A stretch of DNA of 64,000 bases from Candidatus Gastranaerophilales bacterium. Lineage in GTDB: Bacteria > Cyanobacteriota > Vampirovibrionia > Gastranaerophilales > Gastranaerophilaceae. The notes under the pieces are model-generated. The model had not been told where the DNA came from. It saw nothing but the letters and a program-made list of their open reading frames with translations, and did not search any database. How positions within the stretch are numbered: the stretch's first letter is position 1; the number at the start of each line of letters is the position of its first letter. Made by a program: the position numbers and the translations under genes. The stretch lies in contig CALUUK010000003.1 of the NCBI GenBank assembly GCA_944323955.1, positions 62,001 through 126,000 of the forward strand. Direction: 5' to 3'. This document shows positions 15,610-23,695 of this stretch, piece after piece.

Positions 15610-17403
15610 TTATAATCTAAAACCAAAAAGCCCACCGTCTTCTGTATCTTCTAATTTTAAACGAACACATTTATTGAATCTATTTTTAAATTCCTTACTG
15701 AATAATTTTTCTGGTACTCTATCAGAGTTCATAAAACAAATATATTCAGTATTTAATTCTTTTGCAGAATTATCGGCATATTCTAATGCTTTTGCAATTT
15801 GCCTTTCATCAACGGAGTCAAATACATCACTATCATGTATTAAAAATCCAGGTAGATTGTTATTTTGATTTCGTATAGTCATAATAGTCATATCATAATC
15901 AAATACTTTCATTGCAGTTCTACCCGTACTTTTATCTTTACCAATAAAAGCATTATATTTATATCCATTATCATCAAAATCAATTGAAAGTCCGATTTTA
16001 TCGATTTTATCTTTTTCTGCATATAAAAAATCTGCGATTTCAGCAAATGTTTTAATTGCGATTGTCCGTTGTTCTTCTCGTTCATCAAGGTCTTGCTTTG
16101 CTTTGCTTAATAATTCTAATGTTTGTTTTTTATTCTCTGTTAAATCAGATTCCATTTTCTTAATATTTTCGATATGTTTTTCAATTTCATTTAATTGTGC
16201 TCTCAATTCAGCATTACGATTTTGTAGTTTATTAAATTCATCAATAGCATTATGAGTTTTTAATATTTTCATTTTTTCAGCACGTTTATCAAGGAAAGTC
16301 TTTAAATAATGGTCATTCTTTTCTATTTCATCATTTAATCGCTTTATTTCATCATTTAAATATTCTTTTCTGTTTTGAATAACAGTAGAATGAAAAGCAA
16401 CAACTTCTTCCAATGATTTAGTTACATTATCTGGGAATGTTAGACCAGCCTCATCATATATCAATTTAATAGTGCTTATATCTGAATCTTTTTCTTCTAA
16501 ATTATCTTTTTCATATTTTTCAAGTAAACTTTTTTGAACTGTTACTGTTTCTGATAATTTGTGTATTTGTTTGGTTAATTGATTCGCTTCTTGTTGAATA
16601 TCCTCATAGTGTGGATGAACTTTAAATTCTGCCAATTCATTATCATATCTATTAACTTTGTTTTGCAAGACTACTTTTTCAGATTCTAATTCCCCAAGAG
16701 TACCAGTATAATTTTTAAAATATCCATTTTTTGTGGCATTTTTTAATTTGATTATCATTTCTTTTTCATCTTTTAGATTTTGCATTGTTATAGCATATTC
16801 CCAATTAAGATTTAATAAATATGCATTGTATATTTGTGATTGCCATGCTTTTTGATTTTTAAAATATTTAAATGGGTCTAAAAAGGCACCTTCATTATAT
16901 CTTATAAAATAAGGTATAAGACTTCTGTATTTTGGATAATATTTTTCTGTAGAATTATTGTCTATCTTAAAAATGTAAATCCCTAAAAAATCTTTCCAAT
17001 CATCCTCTTTCATATAATATTTATAAATTGTTGCTACGACAGAATCAGATTTAATCTCAATGGGTTTTATATCCCACTTTGAGAATTCTCCATCTATAAA
17101 ATATACTTTTGTACTATTTGCAACATTCCTGTATATTGTGTGTATCTTGCCATATATTTCAAGTTCAATAGCATATGTCCAATTTCCTATTAACGAGGAA
17201 TCTAATGTTTTAATAGAACCACCCAAACAAAAATCTATAATTTCAATTAAAGAAGTTTTACCTGCTCCATTTCTTGAATTTTTATTATTTTTTTGTTTTA
17301 AATCGGATGCCACATCAGCAAGTATAACATTTAACCCTTTATGAAATGTTATATTTTTTACAATTTCATTGTTTTCATTTATTAATTTTACTGCTTTAAT
17401 CAT
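15610..17403 (-). CDS. ABC-three-component ATPase, DUF2326 (YydD-like) type
   Basis: A 597-residue SMC/Rad50-like ABC ATPase with no membrane part. The N-terminal ATPase half has Walker A RNGAGKTSL with K49. The middle third is coiled coil (about 215-460, rich in Glu, Lys and Leu). The C-terminal half holds the Walker B-like GFLIHDSDVFDSVDE near 515. This split layout is that of DUF2326 proteins, which act as the ATPase of ABC-3C conflict systems. GAGGG precedes the ATG and the gene overlaps the middle component by eight bases. In this family the ATPase is thought to sense invading nucleic acid or a nucleoprotein and to license the effector; this is inference from the family. Confidence 0.85.
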   Translation of the reverse strand: MIKAVKLINENNEIVKNITFHKGLNVILADVASDLKQKNNKNSRNGAGKTSLIEIIDFCLGGSIKTLDSSLIGNWTYAIELEIYGKIHTIYRNVANSTKVYFIDGEFSKWDIKPIEIKSDSVVATIYKYYMKEDDWKDFLGIYIFKIDNNSTEKYYPKYRSLIPYFIRYNEGAFLDPFKYFKNQKAWQSQIYNAYLLNLNWEYAITMQNLKDEKEMIIKLKNATKNGYFKNYTGTLGELESEKVVLQNKVNRYDNELAEFKVHPHYEDIQQEANQLTKQIHKLSETVTVQKSLLEKYEKDNLEEKDSDISTIKLIYDEAGLTFPDNVTKSLEEVVAFHSTVIQNRKEYLNDEIKRLNDEIEKNDHYLKTFLDKRAEKMKILKTHNAIDEFNKLQNRNAELRAQLNEIEKHIENIKKMESDLTENKKQTLELLSKAKQDLDEREEQRTIAIKTFAEIADFLYAEKDKIDKIGLSIDFDDNGYKYNAFIGKDKSTGRTAMKVFDYDMTIMTIRNQNNNLPGFLIHDSDVFDSVDERQIAKALEYADNSAKELNTEYICFMNSDRVPEKLFSKEFKNRFNKCVRLKLEDTEDGGLFGFRL

Positions 17404-17626
17404 TTTTTACCCTCATGATTAAACCTTTATCAAATTTTATCAAATTAAACATATACAAGAAATCCAATGTTAAAACAAATTTTTCAAAACTTGTAATTTC
17501 TTTATATTTTTTCAGTTTATTCCATAATGCTGATACAGACTGTGGATAGGTCAATCTTGGTAAAATCAATGCACCTACACCAATTATAGAATATGAAAGT
17601 TTTATTGTTTTGTTAGGCTTTATCAT
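17396..17626 (-). CDS. ABC-3C middle component
   Basis: A 76-residue protein (start MIKPNKTIKLSYSIIGVGA; features LPRLTYPQSVSALWNKLK and SFEKFVLTLDFLYMFNLI). Size, position between effector and ATPase, and the pattern of a conserved N-terminal strand, a WNKLK helix and an FVLTLDFLYMFNLI helix fit the small middle components of ABC-3C systems. It overlaps the upstream gene by four bases (ATGA) and the ATPase by eight, so all three are translated together. It probably bridges the ATPase and effector. The exact subfamily cannot be fixed by eye. Confidence 0.75.
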   Translation of the reverse strand: MIKPNKTIKLSYSIIGVGALILPRLTYPQSVSALWNKLKKYKEITSFEKFVLTLDFLYMFNLIKFDKGLIMRVKND

Positions 17627-18396
17627 TTCTCAAATATATCACACTCCAAAAAGAAATAAGATACAACCGATAAAGCGGCCGCACTTACAATATTTGTATC
17701 ATAGTTAGATTTTGCAAAATCCCATAAACTTGTAAAAATATCATCACCAGATAAATTTTGTTTTTTTAATTCTAAATACTTATTAATAAAAGCATTTCTT
17801 AAATTCTGCTCAAAAGAAATATTTATATTTGTAATTTGATTTATATAATTTCTAATCAAATTGGAATTTGCTAACCCCATTGTTATACATTGTGCAGTAC
17901 CTAATGACAATGAATTTTTATCTATTTTTTCTTGTGGTGTTATTATTCTATAATCTTCACTTGGATTATTTTGCTCATTTGGATTTGTAATACATTTGAT
18001 TATAATATCCAACTCTGCACATGTAACTTTATCTACCGAAGCCTCTAAATCATTTATGGCATTTTTTATATGCTCTGCTTTTAATTCTTTTAATTTTTCT
18101 ACCGTATAAGTTTTTTCATCATTATCAATAATTGTATGACATGTTGGGCAAACAAAAATTAAATTATCATAACTTTGTCTTTCCTCATCGGTTAAATCTT
18201 TCCCATCTTCATACCTTGCAGCTCCAGGCTTTTCACCACAAATATGAGCCATTTCTCCAATGTTAAAAACAGAATTATCATCATTTCGTATATACAATTT
18301 CTTTTTACAAATAGCACATTGACCACCTGAAAGTTGTATTAAAACTTTCATATCTCTATTTTTGATATCTAATTTTGGTGATTCACTCTTTGTCAT
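17623..18396 (-). CDS. HNH nuclease effector with ABC-3C C-terminal domain
   Basis: A 257-residue protein. The N-terminal HNH domain has two zinc CXXC knuckles (C27/C30 and C83/C86), the metal-site histidine H51 in GEMAHICGEKPGAAR, N78 and H87 in FVCPTCHTIID. The C-terminal part (about 150-257, TAQCITMGLANSNLIRNYIN) has no nuclease motif and is probably the docking domain of ABC-3C effectors. It is first in the operon. The likely role is DNA cutting once the ATPase is triggered, giving interference or abortive infection; this is inferred, not shown. Confidence 0.78.
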   Translation of the reverse strand: MTKSESPKLDIKNRDMKVLIQLSGGQCAICKKKLYIRNDDNSVFNIGEMAHICGEKPGAARYEDGKDLTDEERQSYDNLIFVCPTCHTIIDNDEKTYTVEKLKELKAEHIKNAINDLEASVDKVTCAELDIIIKCITNPNEQNNPSEDYRIITPQEKIDKNSLSLGTAQCITMGLANSNLIRNYINQITNINISFEQNLRNAFINKYLELKKQNLSGDDIFTSLWDFAKSNYDTNIVSAAALSVVSYFFLECDIFEK

Positions 18397-18543
18397 ACTA
18401 AAAACCCATAATAATTATACTACAAAAACTATTATTCTCATATTAAGAAATTTTTGATAATATTTGTACTATATACAATTCGTAAATATTGCAATTATAA
18501 ACAATTTTAGAAACAAATATAGTTTATAACAGGAGATAAAAAT

Positions 18544-19539
18544 ATGAATAATGAAAGAACGCCTATTGAAAAAATTAAAGCATACCATTCTACAAAAGGT
18601 TACTTATCGAAAAGTAATCAACTTCTCTTACAGACTATGATGGGAATTACAGAAGAAGATTTAAAAAGACTTTCAGGATTAGATATAGAAACCGAATTCA
18701 TATTAACCTTGTACATGTTGGATATTTGTAATGAAATTATCGGATTTGAAGAAGGTATTGCCCGTTTAACAAAGGTAGCATGTCCTGATTTATACATAGA
18801 ATTAAAAGATGGGAAAAAATTATTTATTGAAATAAAAGAAAACAATATAAATCTCACAAAGACTGGATTAGAAAAAATGAATAATTTTGCAAAAAAATTT
18901 CAAGCTGAATTTTATGTAGCAGTAAAACAAAATGGATTATGGGCATTATATGATTATGAATATCTGCATAATAGAAATCCAAAAAAAATTAACTGGAACG
19001 ATGATTATAAAAATTCATTATTCAATGAGCTATTTGAAAACATAACATATTTTTTGCCAAATAATCTACTTTTTGAGTGTATCTATGATAAGGATTTAAA
19101 TTTAGAAACCGCTTCTCACTATGCAAATTGTGGTTGTTTAGAAAAATTAATAATAAAATACAATGATAATGTAATTTTAGAGACACAAAATCGAGATGAA
19201 GCCGAATTTATATGTTTTAATTTAGAAGCAATTATAACAGAATCCTCTAAACTCTTGCATCAGGAAAAAAATATTTCTGAAAGCAATAAAACAATTGTAC
19301 AAGATAAAATTTATCTAAAAAACTATGATGGAATATATATAAATCTATATAATTTTTTATTAGAACCTGTTGTCCATACATTAAAATCTAACAAAGAAAA
19401 GTATGATTTTACTTCATTCTTGCAAAACCAGTATGCAAGAAAAGATAATATAGCGAAAATGAGAAAAAATATTATTTCATGTTTAAGTCTTCTACAAAAA
19501 GTAGGTTATCCAATAATAAAAGTAAAATTCAATAATTAA
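18544..19539 (+). CDS. Predicted PD-(D/E)XK nuclease next to the ABC-3C operon
   Basis: A 331-residue protein. Residues 71-98 match the restriction-nuclease core: P81-D82 on a strand (ACPDLYIELKDG), a turn, then FIEIKE with E96 and K98, giving PD-X13-EXK. A helix before it (ETEFILTLYML) supplies a candidate acidic residue E51. The rest is helical with no second motif I can name. It is divergent from the ABC-3C operon across 147 bases, has an AGGAGA site, and is the last gene before the right att site. It may be part of the same defence cassette or a separate defence gene. Confidence 0.65.
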   Translation: MNNERTPIEKIKAYHSTKGYLSKSNQLLLQTMMGITEEDLKRLSGLDIETEFILTLYMLDICNEIIGFEEGIARLTKVACPDLYIELKDGKKLFIEIKENNINLTKTGLEKMNNFAKKFQAEFYVAVKQNGLWALYDYEYLHNRNPKKINWNDDYKNSLFNELFENITYFLPNNLLFECIYDKDLNLETASHYANCGCLEKLIIKYNDNVILETQNRDEAEFICFNLEAIITESSKLLHQEKNISESNKTIVQDKIYLKNYDGIYINLYNFLLEPVVHTLKSNKEKYDFTSFLQNQYARKDNIAKMRKNIISCLSLLQKVGYPIIKVKFNN

Positions 19540-19681
19540 ATATAAAATTAAATATATTTTTAATATCCTAATACCATACGCATGTTGTAATATTCATTTG
19601 TTGATTCTTTCATTATTGATACAATGTTTTTATAAAGGTTTACTACATTTGTTTTCTGTGATACTATTTTTTTGTTGTTGG

Positions 19682-19733
19682 GTTCCATTATTGGCACAAT
19701 AACGACATTTATTTTGAGCCATAATTATGGAAC
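19682..19733. repeat. 52-bp imperfect palindrome, candidate attR
   Basis: GTTCCAT at one end and ATGGAAC at the other close an imperfect inverted repeat whose arms match through TTATT..GGC.CAA.TAA with small gaps. Its centre falls within ACGACATTTA. Dyads of about 40-50 bases around a short core are the usual shape of serine-integrase att sites. The remaining bases between 19540 and 19812 contain no open frame. Confidence 0.55.
19702..19711 (+). repeat. Right att core, ACGACATTTA
   Basis: Exact direct copy of the ten bases that end tRNA-Leu, lying at the centre of the palindrome at the right boundary. Downstream of both copies T-rich bases lead to GAGCC, a further partial likeness. Confidence 0.62.
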
Positions 19734-19812
19734 TCTATCTTATCCTAATAAATTGTCTGAGAATAAAATTGTAAATTATAAACTTTTTTAGATTTAATTA
19801 AACATTTGAAAA

Positions 19813-20331
19813 TTATATTAAAAATTCTTGCGGATATTCAACTTTAGCATTAAGCAGAGAATTTTTTCCCTGGAGATTTACAGCCATAAAATATTCCTCA
19901 GGAACATCAAAAGGACATATAATATTAAAATCCCTTGAAGGCCTATAACCGAAACGCGAATAATATCTTGGATAACCTAAAAGAATTACATACTCAAAGC
20001 CCATATTTTTTGCTATTGTATGTCCGGTATGAATTAGCAAACTGCCTATACCTTGTTTTTGTAATGCAGTATCTACAGATATAGGTGCAAGAGCAAGTTG
20101 TATGGAATCTCCAACCATAACCTTCGTAAAAAGTATGTGTCCAACAATTTTTTTATCCAATTCTGCAACAAGTGAAAGTTCCGGTATGAATGCATTACTT
20201 TTTCTTAAACGATTAACAAGATTGTGTTCATCCCCATCAGAATGTTCTGCATTTTTGAAAACTTCTTTTATCAAATTATAGACGTCAACTATGTCTTTTT
20301 TTGTTTCTTGCCTAATTATAATATTTTCCAT
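19813..20331 (-). CDS. GNAT-family N-acetyltransferase (YhbS-like)
   Basis: A 172-residue acetyltransferase. The acetyl-CoA binding loop is QKQGIGSLL in the segment LAPISVDTALQKQGIG. The following ILLGYPRYYSRFGYRPS is the YhbS/COG3153 signature. Length and start (MENIIIRQETKKD, with an AAGGATA site) fit the family. The acceptor substrate is unknown. It is the first intact chromosomal gene to the right of the island. Confidence 0.88.
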   Translation of the reverse strand: MENIIIRQETKKDIVDVYNLIKEVFKNAEHSDGDEHNLVNRLRKSNAFIPELSLVAELDKKIVGHILFTKVMVGDSIQLALAPISVDTALQKQGIGSLLIHTGHTIAKNMGFEYVILLGYPRYYSRFGYRPSRDFNIICPFDVPEEYFMAVNLQGKNSLLNAKVEYPQEFLI

Positions 20332-20392
20332 AAATATCCTTCTTTATGTTATCATATATCATAAAAGCATCTTTCAGAACATAAATCTGATT

Positions 20393-20527
20393 ATGCAATA
20401 TCTAACCGAAGAACATGCACCGGATGGTATCGGGGTCACAGAACCCCACTATAATATATCATTTGATAATACAGGTGAAAGAAACAGAAGAAAAATAAAA
20501 AATCGATTATACGAAATAATTCTATAA
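20393..20527 (+). CDS. Possible 44-residue protein
   Basis: A short frame (start MQYLTEEHAPDGIG, end KNRLYEIIL) between the GNAT and SMR genes. No ribosome-binding site or family is recognisable. Composition looks protein-like rather than random, so it may be a small gene or a gene remnant. The rest of 20332-20675 holds only the hairpin listed next. Confidence 0.25.
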   Translation: MQYLTEEHAPDGIGVTEPHYNISFDNTGERNRRKIKNRLYEIIL

Positions 20528-20592
20528 TATAGATATTTAAAATAAATTTTCAAAATCAAATTTCAGACACGGATATAAATTCTGCGCACAGG

Positions 20593-20628
20593 AACAATAA
20601 TTATAGAACCTATAATTAATTGTTTTTT
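20593..20628 (+). terminator. Hairpin with T-run upstream of the SMR gene
   Basis: AACAATAATTATAG and CTATAATTAATTGTT pair with one bulge and are followed by TTTT. It could terminate any transcript from the short frame before it. The stem is almost all A-T. Confidence 0.4.
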
Positions 20629-20675
20629 CACTTTTTTCAAGATAATATTCTTACTTACAGAAAAGGAAAAATTTT

Positions 20676-20990
20676 ATGAGTTGGTTATATTTAATTTTAG
20701 CAATTATTTTTGAAACAATCGCAACAACACTTCTAAAAATGTCAAACGGATTTTCTGCATTATTGCCATCTATTGGCACAATTTTTGGCTATATCTGTTG
20801 TTTTGCATTTTTATCTTATGCGTTAAAAACAATCGATATGGGCATCGCATATGCAATTTGGTGTGCTTTTGGCATTATATTAGTTAGTATTATTGGAATG
20901 ATATTCTTCCAGGAATCCGTAAGTTTCATAAAAATTGCTTCAATCTTATTAATAGTTCTTGGAACTGTTGGTTTAAAACTTGCAAATTAA
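20676..20990 (+). CDS. SMR-family multidrug efflux protein (EmrE-like)
   Basis: A 104-residue four-helix membrane protein. The essential membrane glutamate is E13 (LAIIFETIATTLLKMSNGFS). GIAYAIWCAFGIILVSIIGM in helix 3 and the C-terminal ILLIVLGTVGLKL are family signatures. It would exchange cationic compounds for protons as a dimer. AAAAGGAAAA precedes the ATG. It stands alone, with no second SMR gene beside it, so a homodimeric pump is likely; guanidinium exporters share this fold and cannot be excluded. Confidence 0.92.
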   Translation: MSWLYLILAIIFETIATTLLKMSNGFSALLPSIGTIFGYICCFAFLSYALKTIDMGIAYAIWCAFGIILVSIIGMIFFQESVSFIKIASILLIVLGTVGLKLAN

Positions 20991-21009
20991 GACTTTTTTA
21001 CGAAATTTA

Positions 21010-21281
21010 TCACCATTTTCCAAAGTGTATTTTGTCTTCTGCCTTGTATTGAACCTGTTCAACTTCAACCTTTTCATCAGCCGGATACCCCAAACCGATA
21101 TAACAAGACAATAAATAATTTTCAGGCGCACCTATAAATATTACAAATTCCCAATTTCTAAGGTGGTCATGCATAGGCGCAAACCTGCGTTAATTATCTT
21201 TTTAAAACTTCATCCGGTACTGCATTGTTTTTTAAAATCTCTTGTTACTCGTCTGTTATAAAGAGCCTCATATAGTTCCAT
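21010..21281 (-). pseudogene. Decayed nitroreductase-family gene
   Basis: On the minus strand the ATG has a good AGGAGA site and begins MELYEALYNRRVTRDF, the start of a nitroreductase. The frame then shifts: NAVPDEVLKR appears in a second frame, and AGLAPMHDHLRNWEFVIF with PENYLL in a third. An internal deletion then joins to IGLGYPADEKVEVEQVQYK and ends FGKW. At least two frameshifts and a loss of roughly 90 codons make it non-functional. The intact enzyme would be a flavin-dependent nitro or quinone reductase. Confidence 0.8.
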
Positions 21282-21346
21282 ATCAATTCTCCTTTTACAT
21301 AATAAGTCTTTGACAAATATACAAAATTAAAGCAAAAAATCTGATA

Positions 21347-21694
21347 TTATCTTTCAACGGGAACATAATCAATTTTTGATTCTGTTTCGGTTTTTTCAAG
21401 TTTAAATATAACGGGTCTTAATCCGTCATTACAACTGCAAATTGCAATACCCGGCTTTCGTATCCAGTCTCCGAAATAAAAAAGTTCATCACTTTTCATA
21501 TGCGCCAACGCAAAAACATATTGGTATATAGCTTTCCATGCTTCATCACAAAACCCGTCAGGTTTCGCATAATCTGCCCAAAATACTTGTCCTTCCCTCA
21601 TCATTGGACAAGCGGTTAAACCTTCCCTGCCGTATTCTTTTGCAAGTTCTTCGTCTAACATTGTTTTCAATACAGTAATTTTAACCTTATTCAT
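21347..21694 (-). CDS. TIGR04076-family protein
   Basis: A 115-residue protein with the features of this small family: N-terminal KVKITVLKT, a Cys in LTACPMMREGQVFWADYAKP, FCDEAWKAIYQYVFALAH, and SCNDGLRPVIFKLEK near the end. Several cysteines are conserved in the family, which suggests a metal or redox role, but the function is not known to me. It lies between the dead nitroreductase and the tag gene and is divergent from tag. Confidence 0.75.
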   Translation of the reverse strand: MNKVKITVLKTMLDEELAKEYGREGLTACPMMREGQVFWADYAKPDGFCDEAWKAIYQYVFALAHMKSDELFYFGDWIRKPGIAICSCNDGLRPVIFKLEKTETESKIDYVPVER

Positions 21695-21791
21695 TATCAG
21701 CCTCTTTTCATTGACAAACCTTCGTATACTTTAGTATATTTGTTTACAAATTAATATATCAGTTCCGACAGAAAAAAGTAAGTAAGTGTTT

Positions 21792-22358
21792 ATGACTACT
21801 AAAAAAATAACTAATCGCTGTTTTTGGGTTAATATGAAAAACCCGGTTTATATTAAATACCATGACACGGAATGGGGTGTTGCGGAACATTCTGATAAAA
21901 AGTTATTTGAAATGCTTATTTTAGAATGTTTTCAAGCAGGTTTAAGCTGGGAATGTATCTTAAACAAAAGAGAAAATTTCAGAAAAGCCTTTGACAATTT
22001 TGACATAGAAAAAATAAACAAATATGACGAAACAAAACTCAATCAGTTATTGGAAAATCCCGATATAATAAGAAACAAACTTAAAATAAAAGCTGCAATA
22101 ACAAACAGTATTATATTTAAACAAATTCAAAAAGAATTCGGATCTTTTGATAAATACATTTGGGGCTTTACGAAAGGAAAAGTAATATTTGAAAGCTGTG
22201 ATATAAGAACAACCTCACCTTTATCCGACGAAATTTCAAAAGACCTCAAAAAACGCGGAATGAAATTTATGGGTTCAACAACTGTTTATGCCTATTTACA
22301 GTCTATCGGAATCATAAACGCACACACAAAAACCTGCGATTGTTATAAAGATAATTAA
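21792..22358 (+). CDS. tag: DNA-3-methyladenine glycosylase I
   Basis: A 188-residue Tag-type glycosylase that removes 3-methyladenine from DNA. The zinc site residues are visible: RCFW and YHDTEWG at the start and HTKTCDC at the end, matching Cys4, His17, His175 and Cys179 of E. coli Tag. ILECFQAGLSWECILNKREN is the helix-hairpin-helix entry of the family. I use the ATG that follows GTG-TTT; a GTG two codons earlier is also open. The 3' end overlaps the convergent transporter gene by four bases. Confidence 0.94.
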   Translation: MTTKKITNRCFWVNMKNPVYIKYHDTEWGVAEHSDKKLFEMLILECFQAGLSWECILNKRENFRKAFDNFDIEKINKYDETKLNQLLENPDIIRNKLKIKAAITNSIIFKQIQKEFGSFDKYIWGFTKGKVIFESCDIRTTSPLSDEISKDLKKRGMKFMGSTTVYAYLQSIGIINAHTKTCDCYKDN

Positions 22359-23659
22359 TTCAACCCTATAATTAAAACGGCAATCAAAACCGGAGGAAGA
22401 ACAAATTTAAGAAGAAAAGTCAACAGACGCGCAAAGTTTCCTTCTCCGAATGCTTCCTTTGCGATATTTTTTGCATACCATCCCGCAATAATAACCGCAG
22501 CCAATGAACCAAACGGCATTAGAATATTAGATGTTATATAATCAAGAAAATCAAAAAACGTTTTATCAAATATTCTGATATCTGTCATTAAACCAAAAGA
22601 TAATGAAGAAGGCAGTGCGAGCAGTAAAACGGCTAAAAAGATAAGCAAGGCAGATTTCTTTCTTGACATTTTAAAACGGTCGCAAAGACAGGCAATAGAT
22701 GTTTCAAGCAAACTTATACCTGATGTTATCGCCGCAAAAAACAGAAGCAGGAAAAAGATAACGGCTAAAACTCTTGTAAAAGGCAGACTTAAAAATATCT
22801 GAGGAAGAGATATAAAGACCAAAGTTGCACCAGCCGTAGGTTCTATTCCGTTTGTAAACACAATCGGGAAAATCATAATACCGGCAAGCATAGCAACAAC
22901 CGTATCAAAAAATATCAAAGTATAAACCGATTTTCTTATATTAACTTCTTTTTTAAGATAACTTCCATATGTTATCATAGCCCCCATCCCGATGCTGAGC
23001 GTAAAAAGAGCCTGTCCGAGGGCGGCTAAAATCATTTCCCCGCTGAACTTCGAAAAATCAGGTTTAAACATAAATCTTAAACCTTCCTGCGCTCCTGATA
23101 GTGTAAGTGCATAACCTGCCAGTAAAATCAACATAATTCCGAATAAAGGCATCATGATATTATTTGCTCTTTCAATACCTTTATTCAAACCTATAAACGG
23201 AAAAATAATCGTACACAACAAAAATAAAACCGTTAAAGATAAAGGAATATAGGGATTTGCGTTCATTGTTAAGAAATATGCACTGAAATCAGCCGGTATA
23301 TCATTTATAAGAAAAATCCATATATAATTTATTATCCAGCCCCCGACAACAAAATAAAAAGCAGGAATTAATACTGCGGTTATACCTCCGATAATTCCGA
23401 AAATCTTAAAGCGGGAATTTATTTTTTCATAAACGGAAACAACATCGGATTTATAAATTTTACCCATTGCAAGCTCAACTGCCAGCGGAATTGCACATAT
23501 AAGAGCAACCATAAATAAATAAACCAATAAAAAAACGGCACCGCCATATTCCCCCATAATATAAGGGAAGCGCCAAATATTTCCCAAGCCCACGGCACTA
23601 CCTATTGTAGCTATAATAAAACTTATATAAGATGTCCACTCCGGTCGTTTATTTTCCAT
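22355..23659 (-). CDS. Neurotransmitter:sodium symporter-family transporter
   Basis: A 434-residue secondary transporter with about eleven helices. The N-terminal signature WTSYISFIIATIGSAVGLGN followed by IWRFPYIMGEYGG is the sodium and substrate site of the LeuT fold. It probably imports an amino acid with sodium. Bacterial members often have eleven rather than twelve helices, as here. A -35/-10 pair ends six bases before the ATG, so the mRNA is probably leaderless. Confidence 0.93.
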   Translation of the reverse strand: MENKRPEWTSYISFIIATIGSAVGLGNIWRFPYIMGEYGGAVFLLVYLFMVALICAIPLAVELAMGKIYKSDVVSVYEKINSRFKIFGIIGGITAVLIPAFYFVVGGWIINYIWIFLINDIPADFSAYFLTMNANPYIPLSLTVLFLLCTIIFPFIGLNKGIERANNIMMPLFGIMLILLAGYALTLSGAQEGLRFMFKPDFSKFSGEMILAALGQALFTLSIGMGAMITYGSYLKKEVNIRKSVYTLIFFDTVVAMLAGIMIFPIVFTNGIEPTAGATLVFISLPQIFLSLPFTRVLAVIFFLLLFFAAITSGISLLETSIACLCDRFKMSRKKSALLIFLAVLLLALPSSLSFGLMTDIRIFDKTFFDFLDYITSNILMPFGSLAAVIIAGWYAKNIAKEAFGEGNFARLLTFLLKFVLPPVLIAVLIIGLN

Positions 23660-23665
23660 TCCTAT

Positions 23666-23694
23666 AGAATATCACATGCACCTTAAGCAAGCAA
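23666..23694 (-). promoter_or_regulatory. Promoter of the NSS transporter, leaderless start
   Basis: On the minus strand TTGCTT, 17 bases, TATTCT with a TG one base upstream of the -10. The -10 ends six bases before the ATG. Confidence 0.5.
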
Positions 23695-23695
23695 A

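Larger units (their letters stand above)
9151..19711. mobile_element. Integrative island inserted in tRNA-Leu, carrying an ABC-3C defence-like cassette
   Basis: About 10.6 kb between two direct copies of ACGACATTTA: one across the tRNA-Leu 3' end, the other between the last cassette gene and the GNAT gene. The large serine recombinase gene is the first gene at the tRNA end, as usual for integrases. Contents are accessory: HNH protein, XRE regulator, small envelope proteins, a second recombinase and a defence-like cassette. No conjugation, replication or phage structural genes were found, so it is a cargo island, a mobilised passenger or a decayed element. Ends are inferred from sequence only. 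Confidence 0.72.

Noticed and set aside
15610-17403. Reading the ABC ATPase as a chromosomal SMC or RecF/RecN repair protein
   Set aside because: The operon partners, the shorter coiled coil and the DUF2326-like ends fit ABC-3C better; a true smc gene is at 52290-55781.
9151-19711. Prophage
   Set aside because: No capsid, portal, terminase, tail, lysis or replication genes are present.
20291-20392. Longer upstream version of the short frame before the SMR gene
   Set aside because: The extension overlaps the GNAT gene start on the other strand and is just hydrophobic antisense sequence.
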